NCBI GenBank assembly: GCA_947683425.1
Contig: CANTUQ010000076.1
Span: 2,728,001-2,792,000, forward strand
Reading direction: 5' to 3'
DNA: 64,000 bases
DNA from: Excoecaria cochinchinensis
Taxonomy: Eukaryota; Streptophyta; Magnoliopsida; Malpighiales; Euphorbiaceae
Position 1 is the stretch's first letter; every line of letters begins with the position of its first letter. The position numbers and the translations under genes are program-made. Under the pieces are notes generated by a model. It was not told the origin of the DNA. It searched no databases and saw only the letters and a list, made by a program, of their open reading frames with translations. Shown in pieces: positions 1-10,330 of this stretch.

Positions 1-310
1 AGACTTTTCTGATATGTATCAAATTTGATCTACAATGATCGGAGCTTATTCAGAGCCACATCTCTGAACTTCTCCTGCAAAATGATCCACAGATCAATTG
101 CATTTTGATACTTGCGAAATTGCTTAGTGATGTGATGCAATATAGGCATCTCGGTCCTGCTTATGCTGGGATATACCATCATCCTCAGGTTCAGCCATAA
201 TCGAACTTGAGGATTTAAGAGCCTCTTGCTCTTCAAGCACATACTGGATCTTTGTATTCCAGATTTCATAATTATAACTTGGAAGTAGCATCCATTAAAA
301 TCCTCTGATC
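1..310 (-). pseudogene. Copia gag fragment (UBN2-like), broken
   Basis: Minus-strand translations give two pieces of a plant Copia gag in different frames. One (about 290-133) reads NYEIWNTKIQYVLEEQ and continues to DRDAYIASHH. The other (about 125-30) contains AIDLWIILQEKFRDVALNKL and, past a stop, IKFDTYQK. The order and motif style match the nucleocapsid precursor of plant Copia elements (gag-pre/UBN2 families). Gag would form the cytoplasmic virus-like particle. At least one frameshift near 130 and one in-frame stop near 30 make this copy non-functional. The rest lies left of the window. Family assignment is by eye. Confidence 0.6.
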
Positions 311-1489
311 TCAAATGGAACAATGTTGCACATAAAAAAAAAAAAAAGAGATAAAGCAATACATGCAATTTACTATACACCTGAAATAATAACCTAATAA
401 AGTTTTCTATTAGACTCAAATTCGAAAAGTATACTTAGAGTACCAATTACCTTCTAAGTTCTAATGTCCAACTTTATAGGTTAAGATTTCATGTATAATA
501 AATCTGAATTATTGGATTATTAAGTTCTCAAACTTATGAGGGGATCTTTATTAAGCTTTTACTTAATAAGCATGCAATCATTTTACTCATAAAATATCGC
601 AAGGCAATTAACAATTAAAATAAACTCATTTATTATAAAGTTAAATGCCATCATGATAAGTAAATAAACACATTTATTTAACAAAAAAATCCAATAATTC
701 CAAAATAAGACACTCATGTCAAATATTAATAGGAAATATAAATCCTATTTAACAAAAATAAACGCTAACTCAAATTGACACTTATGTCAACTATTTTAGA
801 AGACCAGATTTCATAAAATGTTTTTAGTTATTAGGATTATATCTTTGACCGATTTAATCAATTCATCAAGTGACTCATAAGTCCATTGATGAAGTCATGG
901 ACAATGCACGCTCTGTCCATTTCTCAACACCATCACAGAATTTTAGTGTTACTTTTCAACACTTGCCCTTTTTGGTAACTCGAACCAAAATTTTATTTTC
1001 ATACTCAGACCACCAGTTCAAATGCACTCTTGCATTTATTCTCACACATGTAATTTATGATGCACTATTGCATCAATTTCATCAGCTCAAAACTTCCTTC
1101 GCATTTTCATGTTACTTATTGATTGCACCCTTGCAATTCTTAAAATAACCTATGCGTTTCATAAGGAAGTACCAGTGCCCTTATTTAACTTTTCTGTAAC
1201 ATATTACAGGTAAAATTTATACACTCATGTATAAATACATATGATTGAAACGCATTTCAATTAATAAATAAGGACAGCATCTCAAAAAAAAAATTTCAAA
1301 ATATTTTCAAAAATTAATCGAATGCAGAAAACACATTTTCTACAATTTTTAATATTTTATTTTGAAATTAAACACATTTAAATTTCAAAAATTACAAAAT
1401 ATATTTTCTGGTCATCAAAAAATTTTGAAAACATAACAAAAAAATCAGAAATAATTTTTAAAAATTATTTTACAAAAATCGGAGCTGAA
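311..1489 (-). other. AT-rich leader of the Copia element, no gene seen
   Basis: This AT-rich stretch lies between the gag fragment and the GC-rich array. It has no open frame with recognisable protein similarity and no repeat larger than short A/T runs. It is best read as untranslated leader of the minus-strand Copia element, or as a small insertion too diverged to recognise. Confidence 0.4.
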
Positions 1490-2110
1490 ATGGTGGTCGG
1501 AAAACACCGCACGCGCCCACACGCGCCGACGAGGGAGAGGAAGACGCGCTCACGCGCCTTCACGCGCCACACGCGCGGCCTCCCACTGGACCAGACACGT
1601 GTCACAGCCACAGCGTGCCACGTGTCTTCATTCAGTCACGCCACGTGTCTGAAAGCTATTGGTCCAACTGGTGCCACGTGGCGGTATCTCATTGGTCCAC
1701 GTGTCACGCATGACACGTCAGCATTGCCACGTGGCAGACCTCGGTCTGACACGTGGCGACCCCTGACTGGGCCACGTGTCATTGATGCCACGTCATCAAT
1801 AACACATGGCATGACACATGGCACCGCCTCATTGGTCCACGTGTCACTTCTTGGTTGGGCCACGTGTCAGCTGTATGACACGTCATCATGACACGTGGCA
1901 CGACCTCGGTCAGCCACGTGTCGTCCTCTAATTAGCCCACGTGTCCGCCCCACGTTGTGCCACGTGGCATGGCCTCTGCCATCCACGTGGCGATCGGCCA
2001 TTGGGCCACGTGTCAACAGTGACGCAACACTACTGACACGTGGCGACGCGCGTGTGAGCCACCGCCCACGCGCACGCGCCGAACGTAGTGCGGCGCGTGT
2101 AGTCCACGCG
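1490..2110. repeat. GC-rich array of CACGTG motifs in the Copia leader
   Basis: The block is GC-rich against AT-rich flanks. Between 1596 and 2042 I count 17 CACGTG hexamers, mostly as CCACGTGTCA, GCCACGTGGC or GACACGTGGC, plus near-matches such as CACGTC and CACATG. Spacing is irregular and the text between motifs is mostly unique, so it is not a simple satellite. CACGTG is the plant G-box core, bound by bZIP and bHLH factors (established knowledge). Whether this array acts as an enhancer is inference. Open frames across it (for example 1490-1891) are by-products of the composition. Confidence 0.8.
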
Positions 2111-2410
2111 CCGCCTTGCCGATCGATTTTCGTCCTCCGATTCCGGCCGGTGGGGGGTTTTCAGGGTCTGTGAATCCAATGGTGCGGTCAAAAATAAAAA
2201 AATTCCGACTTCTAGTTAGCCGTTTAGAACACTCATGTTCGTCCCCTCGGGTTTCGGTGTACACATACACGAAACCGAGCCGAAATATACACGCATATAT
2301 ATTTTTCACACAAAAAACAAATTTTTGTTGTGTTATATGCATCCCAGATCTAATAATTTTACACATAAAATTTTAGATCTGTTTAGCCACATGCCAGGAC
2401 GCAAAAACCT

Positions 2411-2423
2411 GGCTCTGATACCA
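2411..2423 (-). other. Primer-binding site, initiator Met tRNA type
   Basis: The minus strand reads TGGTATCAGAGCC, complementary to the 3' end of plant initiator methionine tRNA. It starts one base after the LTR end, as expected for minus-strand DNA priming. Confidence 0.85.
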
Positions 2424-2424
2424 A

Positions 2425-2865
2425 TGATGGATAATAATTATAACAAATATAATTAAATGCGGAGGTAACATTAAAAATGGTACCTACCTCTTGTAGCGCA
2501 GAATCTCATTGCGGAAGCGTCTACAAGGATCTCATTTGTTTTTGGTCACTGGTCTGGCTTTTACCCACTCGGGATAAGAGCAACTTGTTCACAATCTAAA
2601 TGCCCCTGAAAATAAGATAGAAAACTGTGAGTGGGAACGAGCAGCCTTGCGGCATGTACGTTTTCTCGTTACCAAATTATGAGGACCTCACCTCTATTTA
2701 TAGAGGTCCTAATGGCTAGAGACCTAACTCTAGTTTAACTCAGACTCTTTCTGAGATAATATTTGGTAATTTAATTTAGATTAAATAACTCAATTTAATC
2801 TTGATAGGAACTCAATCCTTTATAGAGTCATGGGCGTATCCCAACTCTATCAAATGTAATCAACA
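2425..2865 (-). repeat. 5' LTR of the Copia element
   Basis: This 441 bp LTR reads TGTTGATTAC at its start (2865) and TTATCCATCA at its end (2425) on the minus strand, so it has TG...CA ends. It adjoins the primer site. A TATA box (2691-2703) fits transcription leftward. The second LTR is outside the window, so age cannot be estimated. Confidence 0.8.
2691..2703 (-). promoter_or_regulatory. TATA box in Copia LTR
   Basis: The minus strand reads CTATAAATAGAGG, a strong plant TATA box placed inside the LTR about 170 bp from its start. Confidence 0.7.
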
Positions 2866-3479
2866 TATTTTTATGAATCTTTTTTCATGGAATGCAATTA
2901 TCACTTTTTTTAACTTTTAAAAACAAACATGGGAAGATTTTAAATTATTCTAGAGATAGAATTGAAGTTATAGAAAGAATAGTCTGCCAACTGTCAGGTA
3001 CATGGTGATGAATCTATGAAGTTTCGAACATAGATTCATCATAAAACAAGGGAACGTTTGTGAAGAATAGAAAGAAAACTCAACAATCAATAAACAATTA
3101 TGGCCCTAGGCATTTTAACTCGATAATATACAACACTTTCCACTTTTTATATACTAATCATTATCAGCACAACGAATAGGAGGCTTCTTTCCTGTAAAAA
3201 CCCTGGACAATAACGATGGTAAAATTATGTTTAAAACAATGGACAACCAGAGCCACCACAAAGGTGCATTTTCCTTGACTAGCTACACAAAAATGAATAA
3301 TGAATTTATTCCTAGAGATGAACATTACGCAGCCCCATTATAGGCCAAGACTTATCCACCTTAAGCCTCTTTATCACTGACATTGACTGCAAAATTCCTA
3401 GCATTTCTATCCTAGAAAATCAGGATAACAGAAAGGTCATTGATGCAGATTCATAACATTAAACATAATCAAACCATTA
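2866..3479. other. Unassigned AT-rich DNA with a 13-bp hairpin
   Basis: No gene or known element is recognised. A perfect 13-bp inverted repeat (TGATGAATCTATG / CATAGATTCATCA) with a 10-base loop lies at 3006-3041. Short open stretches on the minus strand (for example near 3330-3400) are not supported by any recognised motif. Confidence 0.4.
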
Positions 3480-3582
3480 GATTTTATTGTTGTATCTCAA
3501 AACACAATTAGCAAATCCGTTGCTTGTTCAGATACTGGGTCCTGGCTTTATTAAGGACATAATTTTAAGACCGGTACCTCCT
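3480..3582 (-). other. Possible terminal exon and poly(A) signal
   Basis: On the minus strand a long T tract followed by GTTGCAG (about 3606-3583) looks like a strong splice acceptor. Downstream are early stops in all three phases and an AATAAA at about 3488-3482. This would suit the last exon and 3' end of a gene. It could belong with the exon-like segments at 8569-8810, with the intron enlarged by the repeats between. No protein family is recognised and chance is a real alternative. Confidence 0.2.
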
Positions 3583-3639
3583 CTGCAACAAAAAAAAAAA
3601 AAAACAGATTTCATATATGAGAAAAAAAGAAATAGTATT

Positions 3640-3804
3640 CATCAAGTAGACGCACAATATACATCTAGTACACGCACAATATACAACAAGTAGGAATTAC
3701 AAGTAACAAATAATATACAACAAGTAGACGCACAATATATAGCAATTACACGAACAATATACATCAAGTAGACGTACAGTATACTGGAAGTACACACAGT
3801 ATAC
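3640..3804. repeat. Minisatellite, left block (21-22 bp unit)
   Basis: Diverged tandem copies of a unit close to ACACGCACAATATACATCAAGT. The same unit in the same orientation resumes at 5144-5207 and 7639-7935. The array was therefore one block before the foldback element and the solo LTR entered it. Confidence 0.75.
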
Positions 3805-5143
3805 AAGTAGGGGACTTTTTTTATAAATAATAGTTTTTAAAAGAATAATTTGAATTTTGGTATTTGTAGAAAAAGAATTAGGGAATTGGAGTGTTTTACC
3901 CATTTCCGCAGCTCACTGCTGTGGAAATGGAACACCCCAATTTTTTTTTTGTATGGGCAGCTTTTCCAAATGGAAAAGCTGTCTCCCTTTTTTTTTAATT
4001 TTTTTAATTTTTTATATTTTGGATGAGAAAAAATCCTTAATTTTATTAATACGAGAAAAATAATTTTTTTTTATCCAATTTGATAAATAGGATAACCTTT
4101 TATTAATATAAAAAAATATTTTCATTTTATTCACTTTGATAAATAGGATAAAAAAATTGTAAGTTAATAATAATTTATTAAAATCTAAAATTAGTAATAT
4201 TTTGTGCAATCAAAATAAGTCAATAAAAATAATACATTCATTATCTACATAATCAAAATTAAATAATATTTTAGTATCTGTGTTATCCTCCCATTTTATC
4301 AGAGAAATTCTTGTGTAATATGATTTTGGCACACACACAAACACATCCAAGTTAAATCTATAATCACTGAGTCACAATAGGCACCAAAAAGAGAGAAATT
4401 AATTTGAATCATTGATCCAATTAAATAGTAAAAGATGAAAACGGATTTTATTTGCAGATATGTGATATATTTTTATGGGAGTAATTCGTCTCCAGAATAA
4501 TTTATATCTATGAGAAATCGTATTTAATTTAAATTTTATAATCATAAGAAAATTCGTTTTCATTTTGTACTATTTAATTAGATCAATGATTCAAATTAAT
4601 TTCTCACTCTTTTTGGCACCTATTGTGACTCAGTGATTATAAATTTAAATACTTGGATGTGTTTGCGTGTGTGCGAAAATCATGTTACACAAGAATTTCT
4701 CTGATAAAATGGGAGGATGACACAGATACTAAAATATTATTTAATTTTGATTATGTATATGATGAATGTATTATTTTTATTTTGAGTTATTTTGATTTTA
4801 CAAAATACTATTAATTTTAGATTTTAATAAACTATTATTAACTTATAATTTTTTTTATCCTATTTATCAAAGTGAATAAAATGAAAATATTTTTTTATAT
4901 TAATAAAAAGTTATCCTATTTATCAAATTGGAAAAAAGAAAAATATTTTTCGTGTATGCAGCTTTTCCAAATGGAAAAGCTGCCAATACAAAAAAAAAAT
5001 AAAAAAATTAGGGTGTTCCATTTCCGCAGCAGTGAGCTGCGGAAATTGGTAACACACCCCAATTCCCTAATTCTTTTTCTATAAACACCAAAATTCAAAT
5101 TATTCTTTTAAAAAACATTATTTATAAAAGAGTCCCTACTACT
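3805..5143. mobile_element. Foldback element: long inverted repeat of 1.34 kb
   Basis: Two arms of roughly 600 bp (about 3805-4446 and 4560-5143) are inverted copies around a spacer of about 110 bp. Matching landmarks include GGGAATTGG next to ACACC, the CCGCAGCTCACTGC block (about 3906 and 5024 inverted) and TCACTGAGTCACAATAGG (about 4366 and 4620 inverted). Each arm contains a further small palindrome (CAGCTTTTCC, AAAT, GGAAAAGCTG). It lies within the minisatellite. A 7-bp AGTATAC occurs on both outer sides, but the minisatellite itself contains that word, so a target duplication is unproven. No transposase is present. It is a non-autonomous foldback or long-TIR MITE of unknown superfamily. 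Confidence 0.75.
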
Positions 5144-5207
5144 AGTATACATCAATTACATACAATATACATCAAGTACACATACAATATACATCAAGTA
5201 CATATGC
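5144..5207. repeat. Minisatellite, middle block
   Basis: Three copies of the ATATACATCAAGTACA unit lie between the foldback element and the solo LTR. The last five bases (TATGC) are the target-site copy of the solo LTR. Confidence 0.7.
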
Positions 5208-5614
5208 TGTAACACTCCCATACCCCCGATAAGGAATATCGGGGCACCACAAGCGGACACATACGTATACATATATATATACATACACTAGCGGAAGCGA
5301 TAGCATTAAACACATCCATATAAGAATAATAAAATGAAATAATACTACACTAGGGCCCAACATGTATTACATATATATATATACATATTCATCTTTATAC
5401 ATGTTCATAATACAACCTGTTCTCATTTAGCTTTACATATACATTTACATGTGATTCCTTTACTTCTATTACATAATGATGTTACTCAGAACATCACTAA
5501 CTATATCTCTAACTTATACAAAAAGATGAACAAAACTCCCTAGTGGCCTTGGCCTGTAAATGCACGCACTCACTGGTCCGAACCTGTAAACCTACATGGA
5601 AACAAACATCCGTG

Positions 5615-5632
5615 CTAAGCGATAACGCTTAG
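5615..5632 (-). promoter_or_regulatory. Conserved CTAAGCG/CGCTTAG stem-loop in LTR
   Basis: A 7-bp perfect stem with a 4-base loop, next to CCCCA on the minus strand. The same stem occurs in the other chromovirus-type LTRs of this window with different loops. Its role is unknown. Confidence 0.6.
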
Positions 5633-6339
5633 TGGGGATGAAAATAATGCAAAGGACTTCTTTTCGAAGTCACACATAAATCACACATTTCATATAATAA
5701 TCTAATAGCTCATGCATATAACTTTCACACTTGTACAAATCATTTATTCAAATACACAATAATCCTGTATTCACATTCAGATAAACATATACTTGTATAT
5801 AACACTGTCATGTATTCAAACATTACTCTTAGGTGCTATAACATTTATTTGAACATATATACTTTTAATCATCTCAAGTTCACTATGCAACATTAACAAG
5901 CCTGAATTCCTTTCACGGTGGATACGGGCACTTTGGATATTGTTTACAGTATCTTACATATGGAGAATTAACTCAAACTCTATGAAATACACAAGATCTT
6001 TAAAACTTTAGGCACAATTAAGGCCAACTCTAGCAGCTGCACTCTACCCCATTATAAGCATGCTTATCTATCCACTATAACGGTAATCAGGCTCAATACC
6101 AACTCACACACTATACACAGATACCAACTCATCAACTAAAATTCAAGTGCATTTATCAAATTCAGAGGCATTGAATTCATATATATAATGATTATTAATC
6201 ATGTTCATTTATTAATACTAATCATATAAGAGGTTTAAAAGATAATGTTAAACCAAGCCCAGACCAAATGATGATATGCAAAACTCACATAAACATATAA
6301 CAACTCAAATAGGAGCAATAATTCAAAACAGAATCAACA

Positions 6340-6550
6340 GAGAAGAGAGAGCATGAGCACGACTTGTGCTCACTTCCTCTCTCAACTGGAGCACACTACG
6401 TGCTCTCATCTTCTCTCTTTGTGAGCACGACTCGTGCTCACTCCTGCCTTTAAATGGAGCACGTCACGTGCTCCCACTTTCCTTTCTCTGTGAGCATGTC
6501 TCGTGCTCCTTGAGCACGACTCGTGCTCCTTGAGCACGACTCGTGCTCCT
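6340..6550. repeat. Array of GAGCACGA-TCGTGCTC palindromes
   Basis: About six to seven copies of GAGCACGACTCGTGCTC or close variants (GAGCACGTCACGTGCTC) lie within the solo LTR. A TGTCGCGATCGCGACAG palindrome follows near 6624. The motifs are self-complementary and CpG-bearing. Confidence 0.75.
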
Positions 6551-7638
6551 CCTTTTCTCCCTCTCTGAATCCTGTTGCACAACACGACTAGGACAAAGCT
6601 AATTTTAGGAAGAACGTGCTTCTGTCGCGATCGCGACAGAATCATTTTCTCTCTTCTAAACACATCCCTATCCTTTGTCTCTAAACCCAAACCAACTCCC
6701 TCACTTTCACATGCAATAAACTCCTCTTTTAATATGTAATTGCCCTATAAATCATGCTCATAACTAGATTTACACTCAAATTACACAAATCAACTTCAAA
6801 CATTAATTCACTACAAGCAATCAAAATGATTTTACACTAAAAAGCAATTGAGCTAGTTTAAGTTCCATGTACTTTTTTTTATGCAAATAAGTCTCTATCA
6901 AAACATTTAAATCAATAACACACATAAGAATAGTAAAATCGCACGCGATCCCTACCTCTAGGACGTTGAACTAAGCTCTCTACTCAGCTCTGACCTTCTC
7001 TTTGCCCTTACTCGGTCTCTTGCCCACAGCTTCCATGCACAAACCATTCAAAACACTAGAGTTACTCTTCTCTTTACTTTAAATTAGAAACAGAAAGAAA
7101 AAGGAGATCAGATCGAAGAACAAATCCAACTTACCTTTTAAAGGGACCTAATCAAGCCCTACTATACTCTCTTTAAGCAATCCAAGTGGTTCTTCCCAAA
7201 GAACCAAGCAAATGGAGAAGAAAAGGGACAAGAGAGAGGGCAAAGCAAGGAAACGACAGAAACTCAAGGAAAAGAGAAAGAAAAGAAGAACAATGGGCCA
7301 AAGTAAGAAACCAACGTGAAAAAGAAAAGAGGAAGCAGATGGTCAATGTAAATAAAAAAATTAACTATGGTAATAAATGCCACGTATCCAAATAAATTCA
7401 CGCATATCCCCTTTTTCTCTTAATCTCTTTTAATTTATGTAAAACACACCAATTCTTGCCACTTATCACTCTCCTATAATGCCACGCGTCCAAAATCCTA
7501 ATTTAGTTAATATTCCGCAGGAGGGTTTTGTCGCGCCCGCGATGCTTGTCTCGCTCGCGACATAACTCTCACGCTCAACACTTAACCTTTCTGAACAAAA
7601 ATTATGTACTTCTTCTAGGGCCACTTCAGGGTGTTACA

Positions 7639-7935
7639 TATGCACAATATGTAGAATGTACACACACATTATACATTAGGTAACTCGCAATATACAAGAA
7701 GTACACACACAATACACATCTAATGCATACACAATATACAACTAGTACACGCACAGTATACATCAAGTACACGTATAATATACAATGAATAATGCATTGT
7801 ATGTAGAAAGTACACACAAATTATACATTAAGTACACTCATAATACACAATAAGTACGCGCACAATACACATCTAGTACACACACAATATACATCAAGTA
7901 TACACATAGTATACATCAAACACACGCACAATATA
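7639..7935. repeat. Minisatellite, right block
   Basis: About 13 diverged copies of the ACACGCACAATATACATCAAGT unit, continuing the blocks at 3640-3804 and 5144-5207. The first five bases are the second TATGC target-site copy of the solo LTR. Confidence 0.75.
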
Positions 7936-8568
7936 TTGTGCATTATATATCTCTTGTTCTGCTATGCACTATATCAAATAATAATACAACAATAAAAATA
8001 AAAATATAAAAAGAAATTAGATTATCATGCCTATTTTATTGACCAATTTTTCGTTGACTATACTTGCTAGATAATTACATCATGACTTAAAAAATATAAT
8101 AATAAATTCAAATCTTCATTTCATACATGTACGTACCATATGACAATTTGGATAGGCTAACCTTTAAATTAAAATGTAAATTTTTTTTTCATTAAATAAT
8201 TAATAACATTCCATGTATCGTGTTACTTCCCCAAATTTTCCTTTAAGTTATATCATTTTTAGTAAATTCTCCCACAATCGCATAATTTTTGTCCCACAAT
8301 TGCATAATTTTTAATAAATGCTCTTGGTTTACAAACTTGAGCAAAATTGAAAATGATATGCAATGCTTGCATAACTATAGAAAATAGCAGTATTTACAGA
8401 GCATATCTCTCAATAATAAAATTCCATAAGTAAGTGCTCGTCACACTAAAATTGTCAAGAGATTCCAAATTATCTCAATGATGTCAGATTTGACTATGCA
8501 GCAAACTTAAAAATCTAGTAATTAATAGACTAATGCACCCTTGTTAGGATACCGAAAATATTACTAAC
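7936..8568. other. AT-rich DNA, no feature recognised
   Basis: No open frame, repeat or element end is evident. If the exon-like segments to the right are real, this would be intron sequence on the minus strand. Confidence 0.3.
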
Positions 8569-8625
8569 CTCATGAGTTGTTGCATTCCCTGAGTTCAAAG
8601 GGAAACAAAAGGACAACGAGCAAAG
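8569..8625 (-). other. Exon-like segment (57 nt), minus strand
   Basis: The minus strand has TTTCAG before and GTTAGT after a 57-nt stretch that is open throughout and reads LCSLSFCFPLNSGNATTHE. It continues the frame of the segment at 8705-8810 across a short AT-rich gap with GT...AG ends. No family is recognised. It may be a host exon, a captured gene fragment or chance. Confidence 0.25.
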
Positions 8626-8704
8626 CTGAAATGTATTTATAAAACAATCAGCCAATGAACAAGCAACATACTACATTGTGTGGATGATATTAAAGAATCA
8701 GTAC

Positions 8705-8810
8705 CTTATGAAAGATTTCATCTTCAGGTTTAATATATATTATTGCTTCCTCATTGTCACTGCTTTGCCTTTTTTTCTGGTCAACATTCTTGTGATAGTG
8801 GCTGATGTTA
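8705..8810 (-). other. Exon-like segment (about 106 nt), minus strand
   Basis: On the minus strand a stretch after CGATCATCAG is open to a GTACTG donor-like site and reads, in part, DQKKRQSSDNEEAIIYI and KPEDEIFHK. The charged composition is more protein-like than the translated AT-rich repeats nearby. The family is unknown and confidence low. Confidence 0.25.
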
Positions 8811-9058
8811 CTGATGATCGAAAGAATTTACGGGATAGCAAAAATATTGAGATAGGCATGGCATCTATACGATTGCGATGGATGAACTCGAAGTTATACA
8901 AGTTAAGTGTAATGCTAGTGTGTTAGTGTGATTGTTTGTTATTATTATGTATGATTGTTATTGTTGAAAAAAAAAATTTCTCTGTTTCTGAAGCGTGCAA
9001 TGCAATACAGTGTGGTGACATTCGATACCCGTATCATTTATGGGTATAGGGTGTTACA
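8811..9058 (+). repeat. Truncated LTR 3' end, chromovirus-like
   Basis: The segment ending in GGGTATAGGGTGTTACA, preceded by CAGTGTGGTGACATTC, parallels the end of the complete chromovirus LTR (CAGTTTGGTGACACC...GGGGGTGTTACA). The left boundary cannot be placed. It abuts a Tat 3' tandem array at 9059. Confidence 0.45.
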
Positions 9059-9484
9059 GGAAAAATCTCTAAGTCCTCTAAGGAGGCAAAATCTCTAAGT
9101 CTTCTGAGGAGGCAAACTTCCAAGTCCTCTGAGGAGGCAAAAAACCTTAAAGTCCTTTGAGGAGGCAAAATCTCTAAGTCCTCTGAGGAGGCAAAATCTC
9201 TAAGTCCTCCGAGGAGGCAAAATCTGAAAGTCTTCTGAGGAGGCAAAACCTCTAAGTCCTCTGAGGAGGCAAAATTTGAAAGTCCTCTGAGGAGGCAAAA
9301 TCTCAAAGTCCTCTAAGGAGGCAAACTCTCGAAATCCTCTGAGGAGGCGAAATCCCTAAGTCCTCTGAGAAGGCAAAATCTGAAGTCCTCTGACGAGGCA
9401 AAACCTCAAAGTCCTCTGAAGAGGCAAGATCTCTAAGTCCTCTGAGGAGGCCAATTCTCCAAGTCCTCTGAGGAGGCAAATCTC
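9059..9484 (+). repeat. Tat 3' tandem array 1 (about 29-bp unit)
   Basis: About 14 copies of a unit close to AAGTCCTCTGAGGAGGCAAA plus ATCTCT, drifting by point changes. Each unit holds the short inverted repeat CCTCTGAGG. Tat/Ogre elements are known to have hypervariable tandem repeats between the end of coding sequence and the 3' LTR. The position just before LTR1 fits that. Confidence 0.8.
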
Positions 9485-9724
9485 ACACCCCCTGCACTTT
9501 GCAAGTCTGGAGTAGACTGAGCGCATCGCCATTTGGGGATGGCACCCACACTTCGTAAGTCTGGAACAGACTCGGTCCAGTTTAGGACAACAATCCCGAC
9601 ACTTTGTAAGTTTGGATCAAACTCAATGTCTCGCCATTTGAGGATGGTGCCCACTCTTCATAGGTCTCGAGAAGACTCAATGCAACATAGAAAGATAGCA
9701 ATCTCTCCGCAGTCTAGATGGTGA
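9485..9724 (+). repeat. Tat 3' tandem array 2 (AGTCTGG...CAGACT units)
   Basis: Around four diverged units built on GCACTTTGTAAGTCTGGAACAGACT and CGCCATTTGGGGATGGCACCC. The same two modules make up the larger array at 14879-16010. AGTCTGGAACAGACT is an inverted repeat. Confidence 0.7.
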
Positions 9725-9853
9725 CTTGAGGAGATGATCCCCTTTTCGTGGCAGTAGGAAGGTCGCCGCCTCAGGTACGCGCTTCTTTCCTCTTTTCTGA
9801 AATTTGGCTCACCCAGGCACCTAAGTTCTAGGTTCCCCAAAATTGGGGGCAAC
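9725..9853 (+). other. Conserved pre-LTR block with polypurine tract
   Basis: The block GCCTCAGGTACGCGCTTC ... CCAAAATTGGGGGCAAC directly precedes LTR1. Near-identical blocks precede LTR2 (16040-16133), LTR3 (26707-26798) and the minus-strand LTR (50205-50290). The purine-rich AAAATTGGGGG is the likely plus-strand priming site. Confidence 0.6.
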
Positions 9854-10039
9854 TGTAGACACTGGGTCCTGAGGTGATCAAAGATCAAGGTTAGCCAATG
9901 ATGAAAATGATGCTTGCTCATAGGCAAGGATGTCAAAAGTGATGTTTCTCTTGTCGAGAATTTCCTTTTTTCAAGAAAATTCTAATTCGGAAAAAAAATC
10001 TTTCTTATTTTTATTTTTATTCTTTAATTTTGGGGTTTT

Positions 10040-10330
10040 GGGTGCCAGAGTGCAGCGCCTGTGTGCGGGCCCGAGCGGCGTCGCATGCGCTCGCATACTA
10101 GTGCCAGCCTGCAGGCCGCGCGCCAACCATGGCATGCAGTATGGGGGCATGCCCACATGCCGTAAGTTGCGGCCGCCAAGCTGTGGCCGCCAAGCAAGGG
10201 GGCCGCATGGCCCGAGCTGCGGCTCCCCCCATAAGGGGCCGCATGCAGCGAGCTACAGCCCCCTGCAAGGGGGCCGCATGCTGTAGTTCGCGCACCTCCA
10301 CACGAGGTCTCGCGCCTGCTCCCCCGTGCT
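10040..10330. repeat. GC-rich island of GGCCGCATG repeats in LTR1
   Basis: Repeated GGCCGCATG, GCATGC and GGCCGCCAAGC words form a GC-rich block in an otherwise AT-rich LTR. Open frames here in several frames on both strands are compositional. The same relative position is GC-rich in LTR2 (16366-16500), LTR3 (27150-27370) and the minus-strand LTR (49830-49960). Confidence 0.7.

Larger units (their letters stand above)
1..2865 (-). mobile_element. Copia-type LTR retrotransposon, 5' half
   Basis: This is the upstream half of a minus-strand Copia-like element that runs off the left edge of the window. Read on the minus strand it has an LTR (2865-2425), a primer site matching initiator Met tRNA (2423-2411), a leader of about 2.1 kb and then a broken gag (310-1). 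The gag type assigns it to Copia. The leader is unusually long and contains a GC-rich CACGTG array unlike the AT-rich DNA around it. The bases beyond the LTR start (2866-2870, TATTT) would be one target-site copy, but its partner lies outside the window. The finer lineage is not resolved. Confidence 0.75.
5208..7638 (-). mobile_element. Solo LTR, Ty3/gypsy chromovirus-like, minus strand
   Basis: This 2431 bp sequence starts TGTAACACTCCC and ends GGGTGTTACA on the plus strand. It is flanked by perfect 5-bp duplications TATGC (5203-5207 and 7639-7643). No internal coding region is present, so it is a solo LTR left by LTR-LTR recombination. Orientation is taken from the plus-strand solo LTR at 17523-20354, whose end (GCCCCGATATTCC...GTATGGGGGTGTTA) matches the reverse complement of 5208-5260. 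It carries the conserved CTAAGCG stem (5615-5632) and CpG-rich palindrome arrays. Confidence 0.9.

Noticed and set aside
9059..9484. CRISPR-like appearance of regularly spaced repeats
   Set aside because: Units are directly adjacent and diverged with no unique spacers. The plant context and position before an LTR identify a retrotransposon 3' array.
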